Positions 45,273 through 53,585 of a DNA stretch of 64,000 nucleotides are shown piece by piece (the stretch's first letter is position 1; every line of letters starts with the position of its first letter). A model generated the notes under the pieces. It did not search any database. It saw only the letters and a list, made by a program, of their open reading frames with translations, and was not told the origin of the DNA. A program made the translations under genes and the position numbers. The DNA lies in contig NZ_AP022671.1 in NCBI RefSeq assembly GCF_011405515.1, positions 806,001 to 870,000 of the forward strand. Direction: 5' to 3'. This DNA is from Nitrospira sp. KM1. Its GTDB lineage: Bacteria; Nitrospirota; Nitrospiria; Nitrospirales; Nitrospiraceae.

Positions 45273-46832
45273 TCACGCACCTGACACCGCCACACGAGCT
45301 CCTTCAGCGAAATATTTCACGATCGCTTCCGCCAATGCAGGCACGGTATTTTCTGGCGGCATGATCGTCACTGTGAGACCGCACTCCTCCGCAGTCTGTG
45401 CGGTGACTGGTCCGATGCAGCCGACAATGGCGTTCACAGTCAACCGCCGTGCTTCGTCCCGTCCCCCGATCAGTTCCACGAAGTTTCGGACTGTCGACGA
45501 ACTGGTAAAGGTGACGACGTCCACCTTTCGATCTTCAAAAAGCGGAGCGAGTGGATTCGCGTCCTCGCCTGGTGCAATCGTACGGTAAACGGGAACCACA
45601 TCCACTTGAGCACCCATCTGGCTCAGCTGCTGCGGGAGAATTTCTCTCGCAATTTCCGCACGTGGAATCAAAATGCGCTTCCCTTTCATCTCCTGCTCCG
45701 ACAATGAGGCGAGAATCCCTTCAGCTTGGTACTCTGCCGGGATGAGATCCGCGGTCAGACCATATGTCGCGAGCGCATCGGCGGTGCGGGGGCCGATTGC
45801 ACAAATGCGAAGATGGCCCAGAGCCCGTACGTCCTTCCCAGCGGCTCGCAGCCGATCCATGAACGGTCTCACCCCATTGACACTGGTGACGATAAGCCAA
45901 TGGTACGCCTGCAACCGGGAAATAGCCTGGTCGACAATGGTCCAGGTTGGCGGCGGAATGATCTGAATGACCGGGACTTCGATAGTCTCAGCGCCGAATG
46001 CTGTCAGAAGCCGAGCAAACTCATGTGCTTGCTCCTTCGGTCTGGTCAAAAGCACGCGCTTACCAAACAGCGGCCGTCTTTCGAACCAATTCAACTGTTC
46101 TCTGAGTTTGACGACGTTGCCGACAATGATGACCGTCGGAGGCTCGAATCTCGCTCGTTCGGCTTTCGCGACGATATCGCGCAGTGAACCGATCACCGTC
46201 TGCTGTTCGGCTCGCGTTCCCCAGCGGATGGCGGCGACCGGCGTATCGGAGGCCCTGCCTTCCTGAAGCAGCCGAGACACGATAGCCGGCAGTGTCTTCA
46301 TTCCCATCATGAAAACCAAGGTGCCTGACGTTGCTGCAAGCTTTGGCCAGTCCATAACCGGAGAGGGTTTCGACGGATCCTCATGACCGGTGACGATGGT
46401 CACCGTCGAAGCCATCGTGCGATGGGTGACCGGAATTCCGGCGTAGGCCGGAACGGCCACCGCAGCCGTCACACCTGGAACAACTTCAAAATCGATCTGC
46501 GCTTCCGCTACGGCTTCCGCTTCCTCCCCGCCCCGTCCGAACACAAACGGATCTCCGCCCTTCAGACGGACCACGACTTGGCCGGCCCTCGCCCGTTCGA
46601 TCATGACTTTATTGATATCATCCTGATTTTGATATTGCCCCCTCCCACGGCGGCCGACATAGACGCGCTCGGCAGATTCCCGAGCATGCCGCAGCAGCGC
46701 AGGATTGGCGAGGTGATCATAGAGAACGATATCCGCCTGCTCCAAACACGCCTTGCCCTTGAGTGTCAGCAGACCGGGATCCCCGGGCCCCGCACCTACC
46801 AAAAACACTTTCCCGCGATTCGATTTCGTCAC
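45273..46832 (-). CDS. cobA-hemD: Fused uroporphyrinogen-III C-methyltransferase / uroporphyrinogen-III synthase (CobA-HemD)
   Basis: A 519-residue fusion. Residues ~1-250 are SUMT: VGAGPGDPGLLTLKGKACLE, GQVVVRLKGGDPFVFGRGGE, VVPGVTAAVAVPAYAGIPVT. Residues ~255-510 are uroporphyrinogen-III synthase (FGKRVLLTRPKEQAHEFARL, WLIVTSVNGVRPFMD, CIGPVTAQTAEECGL). It makes uroporphyrinogen III and methylates it to precorrin-2, the entry to siroheme, heme d1 and corrins. This links the heme cluster with the cobalamin genes at 11-24 kb. It overlaps hemC by 4 bp. Confidence 0.95.
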   Translation of the reverse strand: MTKSNRGKVFLVGAGPGDPGLLTLKGKACLEQADIVLYDHLANPALLRHARESAERVYVGRRGRGQYQNQDDINKVMIERARAGQVVVRLKGGDPFVFGRGGEEAEAVAEAQIDFEVVPGVTAAVAVPAYAGIPVTHRTMASTVTIVTGHEDPSKPSPVMDWPKLAATSGTLVFMMGMKTLPAIVSRLLQEGRASDTPVAAIRWGTRAEQQTVIGSLRDIVAKAERARFEPPTVIIVGNVVKLREQLNWFERRPLFGKRVLLTRPKEQAHEFARLLTAFGAETIEVPVIQIIPPPTWTIVDQAISRLQAYHWLIVTSVNGVRPFMDRLRAAGKDVRALGHLRICAIGPRTADALATYGLTADLIPAEYQAEGILASLSEQEMKGKRILIPRAEIAREILPQQLSQMGAQVDVVPVYRTIAPGEDANPLAPLFEDRKVDVVTFTSSSTVRNFVELIGGRDEARRLTVNAIVGCIGPVTAQTAEECGLTVTIMPPENTVPALAEAIVKYFAEGARVAVSGA

Positions 46833-47776
46833 GGAGCAGTTCCATAGATGGTCTGCAGAATTCGATCGCCTCCGCGTGCAAGCAGCCGTTCCGCCAGCGT
46901 CACTCCGGCAGCGATCGGGTCTTCTGTCCGACCTTCGACTCGGTCCCGAATCACTTCTTTGCCATCGACGCTGGCGACCACACCTTCCAACATCACCTTA
47001 TGATCCTCCAGCCTTGCATGCGCGGCAATGGGCACCTGACAGCCTCCTTGCAGGCGGTGAAGCAGCGCCCGCTCGGCGCGAACCGCCGTCCGTGTCCGCT
47101 CATGTTCCAGGGCGGCGAGCAGCGAGCGTACAAACTGATCATTCGCCCGCCCTTCTATTCCGAGCGCTCCCTGTCCGATTGCGGGCAGGCAGATGGACGG
47201 ATCGAGATACTCAGTAATTTCATGGCCCCAGGTCAGTCGCCTCAGACCTGCCGCGGCGAGGATAATCGCGTCGTACTGACCATCCCGCAACTTCTTGAGC
47301 CGAGTATCGAGGTTTCCTCGCAGCATCGTGATCGAAAGATCGGGTCTCGCCTGTAGAAGCTGAGCCTGACGCCGAAGACTGCTGGTTCCAACCCTCGCTC
47401 CCAGCGGCAAGTCTTTGAACTTACGACCGTCACGACTGATCAGCGCATCGCGCGGATCTTCCCGTTCAGGGACGCACAGCAGTTCCAATCCTGCCGGCAA
47501 CTCGGTCGGCACGTCTTTCATGCTATGGACCGCCAGATCAATCTCGCCCGACAGGAGCGCGTCCTCAATTTCCTTAACGAACAGCCCTTTCCCGCCAATC
47601 TTCGCCAGCGGAACGTCAAGAATCTTGTCACCGGACGTCTGAATCCGTCGAATCTCGACAGTCACGGCGGGAGCAATGTCCCTCAACCGCGATTGAACCC
47701 ATTCACTTTGGCGGACGGCCAGTTTGCTGCCGCGAGTCCCTAATACCAACGTCGATCGCTTTGACATCAATGGCAT
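46829..47776 (-). CDS. hemC: Hydroxymethylbilane synthase (porphobilinogen deaminase)
   Basis: A 315-residue enzyme polymerising four porphobilinogens. The N-terminus LVLGTRGSKLAVRQSEWV, GKGLFVKEIEDALLSGEIDL, DLAVHSMKDVPTELP and GTSSLRRQAQLL are all standard. The dipyrromethane-cofactor cysteine is in LQGGCQVPIAAHA (~residue 242). It lies between a small zinc-ribbon protein and cobA-hemD, with which it overlaps by 4 bp. Confidence 0.97.
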   Translation of the reverse strand: MPLMSKRSTLVLGTRGSKLAVRQSEWVQSRLRDIAPAVTVEIRRIQTSGDKILDVPLAKIGGKGLFVKEIEDALLSGEIDLAVHSMKDVPTELPAGLELLCVPEREDPRDALISRDGRKFKDLPLGARVGTSSLRRQAQLLQARPDLSITMLRGNLDTRLKKLRDGQYDAIILAAAGLRRLTWGHEITEYLDPSICLPAIGQGALGIEGRANDQFVRSLLAALEHERTRTAVRAERALLHRLQGGCQVPIAAHARLEDHKVMLEGVVASVDGKEVIRDRVEGRTEDPIAAGVTLAERLLARGGDRILQTIYGTAP

Positions 47777-47788
47777 GATGAAATCAAC

Positions 47789-48109
47789 TCATGGTCCCGT
47801 TTGTGGATTCGGCGGATATTCAATCGGCACTGGCGTCTTCCCGGGTAGCTTTTCTCCGTTGGACATGTGACTCGACGATTCGGGGCCGGTCTGTGTCGGA
47901 AGCACGGTCCGATAGGACGAAGAAACCAAAAAGTAACTCATGAGCCCCAAGATCGAGAGCAGATACACGATGACATCCCACCGAAATCCACCTTGCGCTC
48001 GATAATCGAACCCGCACGCGGGACAATCAGGCAAGGTCTCGTACCCGAGATAGGCCTTTCGGCATTGGGGACAGGTAAATAATTTGGGGCCTTTTGTGGC
48101 AAGTCCCAT
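47789..48109 (-). CDS. Small zinc-ribbon membrane protein
   Basis: A 106-residue protein. Residues ~12-36 hold a zinc ribbon (CPQCRKAYLGYETLPDCPAC), and a single transmembrane segment follows (~43-64, WDVIVYLLSILGLMSYFLVS). The C-terminal 40 residues are Pro/Ser-rich and probably disordered. It lies between hemA and hemC, 12 bp on either side, so it is co-transcribed with the heme genes. No function is known to me for this arrangement. Confidence 0.75.
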   Translation of the reverse strand: MGLATKGPKLFTCPQCRKAYLGYETLPDCPACGFDYRAQGGFRWDVIVYLLSILGLMSYFLVSSSYRTVLPTQTGPESSSHMSNGEKLPGKTPVPIEYPPNPQTGP

Positions 48110-48121
48110 GACTGCCTCCGA

Positions 48122-49498
48122 TCATCCTGTTGAACCGGAACGCTCGGTTCTCGTTTGAGACGCAGTCTCTTCAATGTCATCCGCCGGTTTGTAGTGCGTC
48201 GTGTTCGTTCCATTGACTGAAGTGCCATCGCCATCCGTCAAATTAAAGAATCGTCTGGCGGCTTCGACGAACGCAGCCCCGCCCGTGGATGCGACTTCCG
48301 CTTTGAGCGTGATCATCGTGTTATGGATCAGTTTATTGACGATCGAGGACGCCATGCCCTCGACCAGTTCTCGCTCCTGGACCGAAAGATGCAGGAGACG
48401 TCCCAAAGTCTTTTCAACCTCCGTCCGCTTGATATCCTCTGCACGCGTTTTCAATGCGACGATGGTAGGAGTGACTTCCAGGGATTGAAGCCATTGTTTG
48501 ACGACGACGACTTCTTCAACGACCATGTGCTCGGCCCGTTCCGCTTCCTGAAGCCGTTCACCGCGATTCTGCTCCACCCGAAATTTCAGGTCGTCGATGT
48601 CGAACAAGAACGCGTTGTCGATGTCCCGGACGGATGGATCGATATTTCGGGGGACGGAGATGTCGATCAGGAACATGGGACGGTTCATGCGTTGACGAAC
48701 CGCCCGCTGCACTTCTTCGACTCCGATCAGATAGTGTGACGCACCGGTCGAAACCAGCACGATGTCGGCAGAAGCCATGTCCTCGCGGAACTGCTCGAAT
48801 GCCACCGCGGTACCTCCGAACCGGTCGGCCAATTCCAGCGCGTGCTGGGCAGTTCTGGTGGTGACGCGCACATGACGCACGCCGTTGGCAATGAAATGCC
48901 GGGCGGCCAGTTTTGCCATTTCACCGGCGCCAACCAGCAGGACCGTCTTGTCGCTCAAGTCGGAAAAGATCTTCTTAGCTAGCTCGACGGCCGCATAGCT
49001 GACCGATACAGCCATTTCCGCGATCTTCGTGTCCGTGCGGACTCGCTTGGCGACGGATATGGCCTTTTTCACGATTTTGTTCAGAATCAATCCGGTGGAC
49101 TTGTGTGCGAGAGCCGTCTCAAATGCCTCTTTGACCTGTCCCAAAATTTGCGACTCGCCGATGATCATCGAGTCGAGGCTCGCTGCGACGCGGAAGAGAT
49201 GGGCGATCGCACGGTCGCCCGTATGACAATAGAGATGAGGGATCAACTGATCTGATGACAGCGCGAGATGGGCATCGGCAAGGAACTCCTGAATGCGACC
49301 GTATCCGGATTCCAACTCGTCAACCACCGCATAGACTTCAACGCGATTACAGGTGGACAGCAGCATGCCTTCACGGACGCCTTCATAGGCACGGAGACGC
49401 GTCAGCGCCTCTCCGATGCGGCTTTCCGAGATGGCCAGTTTTTCCCGGATTTCCACCGGAGCGGTTTTATGACTCAATCCGACGAGGACAATGTGCAT
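48122..49498 (-). CDS. hemA: Glutamyl-tRNA reductase
   Basis: A 458-residue enzyme of the C5 pathway, producing glutamate-1-semialdehyde from Glu-tRNA. The start MHIVLVGLSHKTAPVEIREK at 49498 shares a base with the upstream stop (TAATG); a frame extending to 49600 is rejected. The catalytic cysteine is in MLLSTCNRVEVYAV, with GESQILGQVKEAFE and the NADPH-binding VLLVGAGEMAKLAARHF. It commits glutamate to heme, siroheme and corrin synthesis. hemL is not in the window. Confidence 0.97.
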   Translation of the reverse strand: MHIVLVGLSHKTAPVEIREKLAISESRIGEALTRLRAYEGVREGMLLSTCNRVEVYAVVDELESGYGRIQEFLADAHLALSSDQLIPHLYCHTGDRAIAHLFRVAASLDSMIIGESQILGQVKEAFETALAHKSTGLILNKIVKKAISVAKRVRTDTKIAEMAVSVSYAAVELAKKIFSDLSDKTVLLVGAGEMAKLAARHFIANGVRHVRVTTRTAQHALELADRFGGTAVAFEQFREDMASADIVLVSTGASHYLIGVEEVQRAVRQRMNRPMFLIDISVPRNIDPSVRDIDNAFLFDIDDLKFRVEQNRGERLQEAERAEHMVVEEVVVVKQWLQSLEVTPTIVALKTRAEDIKRTEVEKTLGRLLHLSVQERELVEGMASSIVNKLIHNTMITLKAEVASTGGAAFVEAARRFFNLTDGDGTSVNGTNTTHYKPADDIEETASQTRTERSGSTG

Positions 49499-50301
49499 TA
49501 CGATACCGTCCCGGAGCTTTTGACGGCGACGCCGACGAGGGTCAGGATGACACAGGCGAACCCGATGATCGTGAGATACGCCGCCCGTTTTGCCCGCCAT
49601 CCCACCGTCAGCCTTCCGACAAGCACGATAAAGTAAAAGAGCCAGGTGACGAGCGCCCAGGTTTGTTCGGGGTTCCAGTTCAAATAGGCTCCTCTTGCAA
49701 ATTCAGCTGAAATGGCCCCCGTAATGATGCCCAAGGTCAAAAGCGGGAATCCGAGTACGATGGACTGCTGGTTCAGTTCATCCAGGAAGTCCAATGCGGG
49801 CAGCTTCGAATACAGCACATTGAAGCGTTTGGACTTGAGAAGTTTGTCTTGAATCAGATACATGACACCCGCCACAAAGGCGATGGTAAATCCCACGGTA
49901 CCCAGCATGCTCAATGTCACATGTACCCATAGGGTTCGGAAAACCGGCTGCAGCGTGGGTACGGTTTCCGGCAATGCGGCAGCGGAAACGAGCGACAAGA
50001 GCGCCATCGGAAGGATGAATGATCCAAGTACATGCAGGCGATGACGAAACTCCACTGCGAGGAACACCAGAATGAGCATCCAGGAGAAAAATGACAGTGC
50101 CTCATGAAAGCTCGGCGAAGATGTCCCGGCGATTCCGAACATCCTGGCAACGATGGCCAGCGTATGGGTTCCGAACCCGATAGCCGTTATGCTCAGCGCT
50201 ACGGTTGAGAGAGCTTCAGCCCGCCTGATAAGCAACCCAAGGAAAGCCACGGTCGCGGCAAAATACAGCGCGATCGTAACCATAAAAAACAAGGCGGCCA
50301 T
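49498..50301 (-). CDS. hemX: CcsA/HemX-family membrane protein
   Basis: A 267-residue protein with about eight transmembrane helices and the tryptophan-rich loop NWNPEQTWALVTW of the CcsA/CcmC/HemX family, plus a conserved histidine in LWVHVTLSMLG. CcsA proteins handle heme for cytochrome c maturation; HemX in hemAX operons controls the glutamyl-tRNA reductase level. Its place directly before hemA (TAATG overlap) favours the HemX-like reading, but a cytochrome-c assembly role is equally consistent with the sequence. It is the first gene of the leftward operon, head-to-head with the rsmI-like gene. Confidence 0.85.
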   Translation of the reverse strand: MAALFFMVTIALYFAATVAFLGLLIRRAEALSTVALSITAIGFGTHTLAIVARMFGIAGTSSPSFHEALSFFSWMLILVFLAVEFRHRLHVLGSFILPMALLSLVSAAALPETVPTLQPVFRTLWVHVTLSMLGTVGFTIAFVAGVMYLIQDKLLKSKRFNVLYSKLPALDFLDELNQQSIVLGFPLLTLGIITGAISAEFARGAYLNWNPEQTWALVTWLFYFIVLVGRLTVGWRAKRAAYLTIIGFACVILTLVGVAVKSSGTVS

Positions 50302-50303
50302 TA

Positions 50304-51113
50304 ATGGCTATCCCCTTAAATTTTCAGGACAATCTGACAGAATTTGAACAGGCGATTATATCGGCGATGGAACGGAGGAGTCAACATAAGGTCCCAGTAA
50401 ATCCCAAGTTGGGCACGCTGTATGTGATCGGCACCCCGATCGGAGATGTTGACGGGATTACGCTTCGCGCGATCAATACGTTGAAGAAAGTGGCAATAGT
50501 TGCGGCAGAAACTCCTCTTGTCGCAACAGCCGTCCTATCTCAATACGCCATACACACCCGTGTGACCAGTTATGGTCCTCGTCATCTGCACGAAAAGATT
50601 GCCGTCCTGATCACTGAATTGAAACGAGGTGTGGATATCGCCCTGGTGTCAGACAGCGGGATGCCCGTAATCTATGACCCTGGCTGTGCGCTCATCCACG
50701 CGGCACATGAAGCAGGTCTGTCCGTCAAGGTCATCGCGGGCCCTTCGGCCTTGACGGCTGCGGTTGCGCTTGCCGGGTACTCGGGAGATCGCATCCTGTT
50801 CGAAGGGCGTCTACCTCGTACGAAACAGGGATTACGCAAATTTCTCACCCGACTCCGTCATGAAGGACGGACGACGGTTCTTTTTGTGGAAGCACACAGG
50901 AGTGCGGATATATTAACCGCGCTTGTAAGCACCATGCCCCGTCGTGCGGTCGCTCTGACGATAAATATGGAGCGACCTCACGAGACCGTGTTGCGGGGAC
51001 GGCCACGAAGCGTTTTGGAAATGCTGACCAGACAAAAGGTCCTTGGTAAGGCCACGCTGGTCATCAAAGGGATAGCGTCAAAGAAGAGAAATCAATCGTC
51101 TGCGCGGCGTTGA
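50304..51113 (+). CDS. RsmI-like SAM-dependent (tetrapyrrole-methylase fold) methyltransferase, divergent
   Basis: Up to 269 residues. The start is uncertain: ATG 50304 is directly opposite the hemX start, and ATG 50367 would give 248 residues. The fold is that of RsmI (16S rRNA C1402 2'-O-methyltransferase): LGTLYVIGTPIGDVDGITLR, ALVSDSGMPVIYDPG, IAGPSALTAAVALAGYSGD, FEGRLPRTK. Usual RsmI sequences have AAEDTR where this has AAETPL, and E-S-P-H-R where this has EAHRS. It is either a diverged RsmI or a relative with another substrate. Confidence 0.75.
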   Translation: MAIPLNFQDNLTEFEQAIISAMERRSQHKVPVNPKLGTLYVIGTPIGDVDGITLRAINTLKKVAIVAAETPLVATAVLSQYAIHTRVTSYGPRHLHEKIAVLITELKRGVDIALVSDSGMPVIYDPGCALIHAAHEAGLSVKVIAGPSALTAAVALAGYSGDRILFEGRLPRTKQGLRKFLTRLRHEGRTTVLFVEAHRSADILTALVSTMPRRAVALTINMERPHETVLRGRPRSVLEMLTRQKVLGKATLVIKGIASKKRNQSSARR

Positions 51114-51364
51114 ATGGTCACGCGATACGATTGATTGACCGGCTCTTCGGCAAGGACGGTGTGTCCTTCGTTCCGTACACTTTGAGGGACATTCTTAATG
51201 GGATCTCCAGCATCCAGAAGGACCGAAAGAATCTGCCCCTCCTGCATGGCTTCAAGCTTGAGCTTCGTTTTCACAAAATTATAGGGACAAATCACGCCTC
51301 GAAGATCCAATTCCGCATCGATCCCCTGCGCGCTGCGGCCGTTAGTGTTCACTTGATCCTTCAC
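51092..51364 (-). CDS. TusA/SirA-family sulfur-carrier-like protein
   Basis: A 90-residue protein with the TusA fold: strand LDLRGVICPYNFVKTKLKLE containing the C-P-x-x motif with the single cysteine that carries persulfide, then GQILSVLLDAGDPIKNVPQS. TusA relays sulfur for tRNA thiolation or dissimilatory sulfur metabolism, and many homologues are uncharacterised. It overlaps the 3' end of the rsmI-like gene convergently by 22 bp. No sulfur-relay partners are adjacent. Confidence 0.85.
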   Translation of the reverse strand: MKDQVNTNGRSAQGIDAELDLRGVICPYNFVKTKLKLEAMQEGQILSVLLDAGDPIKNVPQSVRNEGHTVLAEEPVNQSYRVTIQRRADD

Positions 51365-51433
51365 CCATAAATATTTGCTTGATGGAGAAATCGTACCAGG
51401 AGAACCCCTCGGTCAGCAAGCTTCGTTGCGGCG

Positions 51434-51470
51434 TCAAAAAAATGGGGCAGCCTCGCGGCTGCCCCATTTC
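51434..51470 (-). terminator. Intrinsic terminator of the secreted-protein gene
   Basis: On the minus strand AATGGGGCAGCC and GGCTGCCCCATT form a perfect 12-bp stem with a 4-base loop, followed by a run of T. It lies 20 bp beyond the stop of the gene at 51490-52251. Confidence 0.93.
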
Positions 51471-51489
51471 AGATTCCGTCTAGCTAATT

Positions 51490-52251
51490 CTAGTTCAGAC
51501 CCTTGACCAAGTTCGGCTTACCAGCATCAGTTCCATAATCAGACTTGTTCTGAAGCTTGGTTTCCGGGGCAACGGTCTGATAGCCCCATCCCGGCTGCGG
51601 TTCACAATTCCAGCAGGGAGCGGCACCCGTATATTCACCCACCGTGGTGGTGATCCCAGAATTCACCTGACCGGGAAGCACGCCACCTGCAATGCCGCCA
51701 GTCATGCTATTGCTGCTCGTATCGATCCCGCGTTCGGTCATCGGATTCGGACGCTGTCCAAGTCCGCCGAATCCTGCCAACTTTTCATTGCCTCGAAGGA
51801 CGGTAATTTCACGAACCAATTTGCGTCCGGTTCCGTACGGCTGAGAGTTGGTCGTTTCCTCGACCGCCTGAATGGTGACATCATCCCCGGTTTCAATCAC
51901 TCGGAGTTGATCCATGTTCGTACGGTCATCGAAATACACAGTCCGATAATCCATCGCACCGCCGCCCGCACGCCCTTCATCGTGGGAACTTCCTCCGCCT
52001 TCTAGGTGCATCTTCTTCCCTGGAATATCAATGGCGAGCACACGGCCGAACACCGTCTCATTTTGTGACAGCCGATCGAGGAAATTAGATCGATCAAAGG
52101 TGGTCACGCGGGTGCTCGAACCAGAGACGTCTCCGACTCCTGTACCAACACCCATACCTGACTGGTTGGACTGTAGGCGCTCCTGCGCCCCTACCACACT
52201 CACGGAGCCGACAAGAAGTACTGCCGCTCCCAGTGCCAACACGTTACGCAT
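51490..52251 (-). CDS. Secreted glycine-rich hypothetical protein
   Basis: A 253-residue protein. ATG 52251 follows AAGGAGG and starts a clear signal peptide (MRNVLALGAAVLLVGSVSVV, cleavage near GA-QE). The mature part holds Gly/Ser-rich stretches, a central beta-like region (VFGRVLAIDIPGKKMHLEGG ... TVYFDDRTNMDQLRVIETG) resembling small OB/DUF5666-type domains of periplasmic proteins, and a C-terminal CWNC motif. It has its own consensus promoter and a strong terminator, so it is a monocistronic, probably well-expressed gene. Function unknown. Confidence 0.75.
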   Translation of the reverse strand: MRNVLALGAAVLLVGSVSVVGAQERLQSNQSGMGVGTGVGDVSGSSTRVTTFDRSNFLDRLSQNETVFGRVLAIDIPGKKMHLEGGGSSHDEGRAGGGAMDYRTVYFDDRTNMDQLRVIETGDDVTIQAVEETTNSQPYGTGRKLVREITVLRGNEKLAGFGGLGQRPNPMTERGIDTSSNSMTGGIAGGVLPGQVNSGITTTVGEYTGAAPCWNCEPQPGWGYQTVAPETKLQNKSDYGTDAGKPNLVKGLN

Positions 52252-52358
52252 GTGCTGCCTCCTTAGGTGAGTTAGAAAATGAAAAATGACGGACGACAAG
52301 AAAATAGGACCTGTGAATCATGAAGAGTTGGATGTATTTTCATCATCCTAGGAAGCGG

Positions 52359-52387
52359 ACTATAGGCCACCTGCAAATACATGTCAA
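52359..52387 (-). promoter_or_regulatory. Strong sigma70-type promoter of the secreted-protein gene
   Basis: On the minus strand TTGACA (52382-52387), a 17-bp spacer and TATAGT (52359-52364) lie about 110 bp upstream of ATG 52251. Confidence 0.8.
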
Positions 52388-52452
52388 GAGGCATCGAGTT
52401 CTGCAAACCACCGATAAGTTATTGAACTTCAAATCACATCCCTTGTATTCGC

Positions 52453-52539
52453 TGGTGCCCGGAGGGAGGGTCGAACTCCCACTCTCTTGCGAGAACCGGA
52501 TTTTGAGTCCGGCGCGTCTGCCAGTTCCGCCATCCGGGC
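52453..52539 (-). tRNA. tRNA-Leu(CAA)
   Basis: A class II tRNA on the minus strand: acceptor GCCCGGA/TCCGGGC, D-arm with TGGCAGACGC, anticodon stem CCGGA/TCCGG with loop CTCAAAA (anticodon CAA, codon UUG), a long variable arm (TTCTCGCAAGAGAGT) and T-arm GGGAGTTCGACCCTCCC. CCA is encoded at 52453-52455. Confidence 0.97.
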
Positions 52540-52572
52540 AAAAGGTTTAAACAGCTTATATCGGAATGGGCG

Positions 52573-52601
52573 TTTCTAACATGCCGGCGGGTAAGGGTCA
52601 A
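52573..52601 (-). promoter_or_regulatory. Promoter of tRNA-Leu(CAA)
   Basis: On the minus strand TTGACC (52596-52601), a 17-bp spacer and TAGAAA (52573-52578) end 34 bp before the tRNA 5' end. Confidence 0.6.
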
Positions 52602-52701
52602 TGACAGGCCTATGATTGATCTTCTCTTGAGTGCTAAGATGATGGCATCTTCATGCTGGATTCACTTTCAAGCCTTTGATTTGAAGGAGGACGAACACGC
52701 T

Positions 52702-52980
52702 ATGAGCGAAGTGCAATGTGTGACCTGTGGCCAACCTGGAGAATCAATCACCGACCAGTTGTTCATGGGAAAACTGGAAACAGAAATCAAGGCGAAAGTC
52801 TGCAAACCATGCTGGAAAAAATGGGAATCGATGCGAGTGATGGTCATCAACGAATATCAAGTCAATCTCGGCGACGAGAGCGGGCGTGAGCTCGTAAAAA
52901 ACCAAATGAAGGCGTTCCTCAAGATCGGTGCGCAGGCAGACACTTCCAAACTGGATCAGAACTATCGACCTCAGCCATAG
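52702..52980 (+). CDS. YggX-like Fe(2+)-trafficking family protein with two CxxC motifs
   Basis: A 92-residue protein starting MSEVQCVTCG at ATG 52702, with GAAGGAGG eleven bases upstream; the in-frame ATG at 52612 has no such site. The pattern C-W-x-x-W ... VINEYQVNLGDESGRELVKN ... MKAFL matches the iron-trafficking/oxidative-damage-protection (YggX) family. Unlike E. coli YggX it has two C-x-x-C pairs (CVTC and CKPC), which suggests a structural zinc or an Fe-S/iron site. In the family it protects iron-sulfur clusters. Confidence 0.72.
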   Translation: MSEVQCVTCGQPGESITDQLFMGKLETEIKAKVCKPCWKKWESMRVMVINEYQVNLGDESGRELVKNQMKAFLKIGAQADTSKLDQNYRPQP

Positions 52981-53029
52981 CTGCCGAGTTTTCGAGTGCG
53001 AGTTTTCTCCTGCGATCTCGTCGACTTCG

Positions 53030-53059
53030 TTGACAGAGCAAAACGGAAAATGCTATGGT
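53030..53059 (+). promoter_or_regulatory. Candidate promoter of the bifunctional-nuclease/rplM unit
   Basis: TTGACA (53030-53035), an 18-bp spacer and TATGGT (53054-53059) lie about 60 bp upstream of ATG 53117. Confidence 0.6.
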
Positions 53060-53116
53060 GCGCTCTTCTTCCATTTTTGAAGAAGACCATTGCTTGGCAA
53101 ACCCAAAGACCACGTC

Positions 53117-53584
53117 ATGATTACGCAAATGCATCTCAAAGGGTTGATGTTCGACCCCTATAACAACGCGTATATCGTCATCCTGCGCGACGAAGATGGA
53201 GCTGAGATGCTCCCCATCTGGGTCGGGAAGGCAGAGGCCGGATCGATCAGCATGGCGCTTGAAAATGTCGCGCCGCCGAGGCCGATGACACATGATTTCA
53301 TGAAGTCGTTTTTGGATGCTTATGACGCCAAGGTGCTCAGTGCCGTCATCACCGACCTCTCGGAACATACGTATTTCGCCAAGATCCATATCATGTACGG
53401 TGATTCCGAATACACGGTCGATGCCAGACCTAGCGATGCCATTGCACTGGCCTTGCGGTGCAACGCACCCGTATTCGCCAAGGAGACCGTATTGACCAAA
53501 CAAAGCTCCGAGGAACTTGAGCAGTGGCTGGAAAATCTCAAGCCGGAAGACTTTGGAAAACTCGATTCGAGTGACGAGAAGTGA
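53117..53584 (+). CDS. Bifunctional nuclease (BFN/DUF151) family protein, copy 1
   Basis: A 155-residue protein of the BFN family: MLPIWVGKAEAGSISMALEN, RPMTHDFMKSFLDAYDAKV, HIMYGDSEYTVDARPSDAIA, LALRCNAPVFAKETVL. ATG 53117 is preferred; a TTG at 53090 is possible. Plant BFN1-related proteins have nuclease activity and the bacterial domain is often linked to stress or UvrBC regions, but the role of the bacterial single-domain form is not settled. It is followed after one base by a second paralogue and then by rplM. Confidence 0.87.
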   Translation: MITQMHLKGLMFDPYNNAYIVILRDEDGAEMLPIWVGKAEAGSISMALENVAPPRPMTHDFMKSFLDAYDAKVLSAVITDLSEHTYFAKIHIMYGDSEYTVDARPSDAIALALRCNAPVFAKETVLTKQSSEELEQWLENLKPEDFGKLDSSDEK

Positions 53585-53585
53585 G

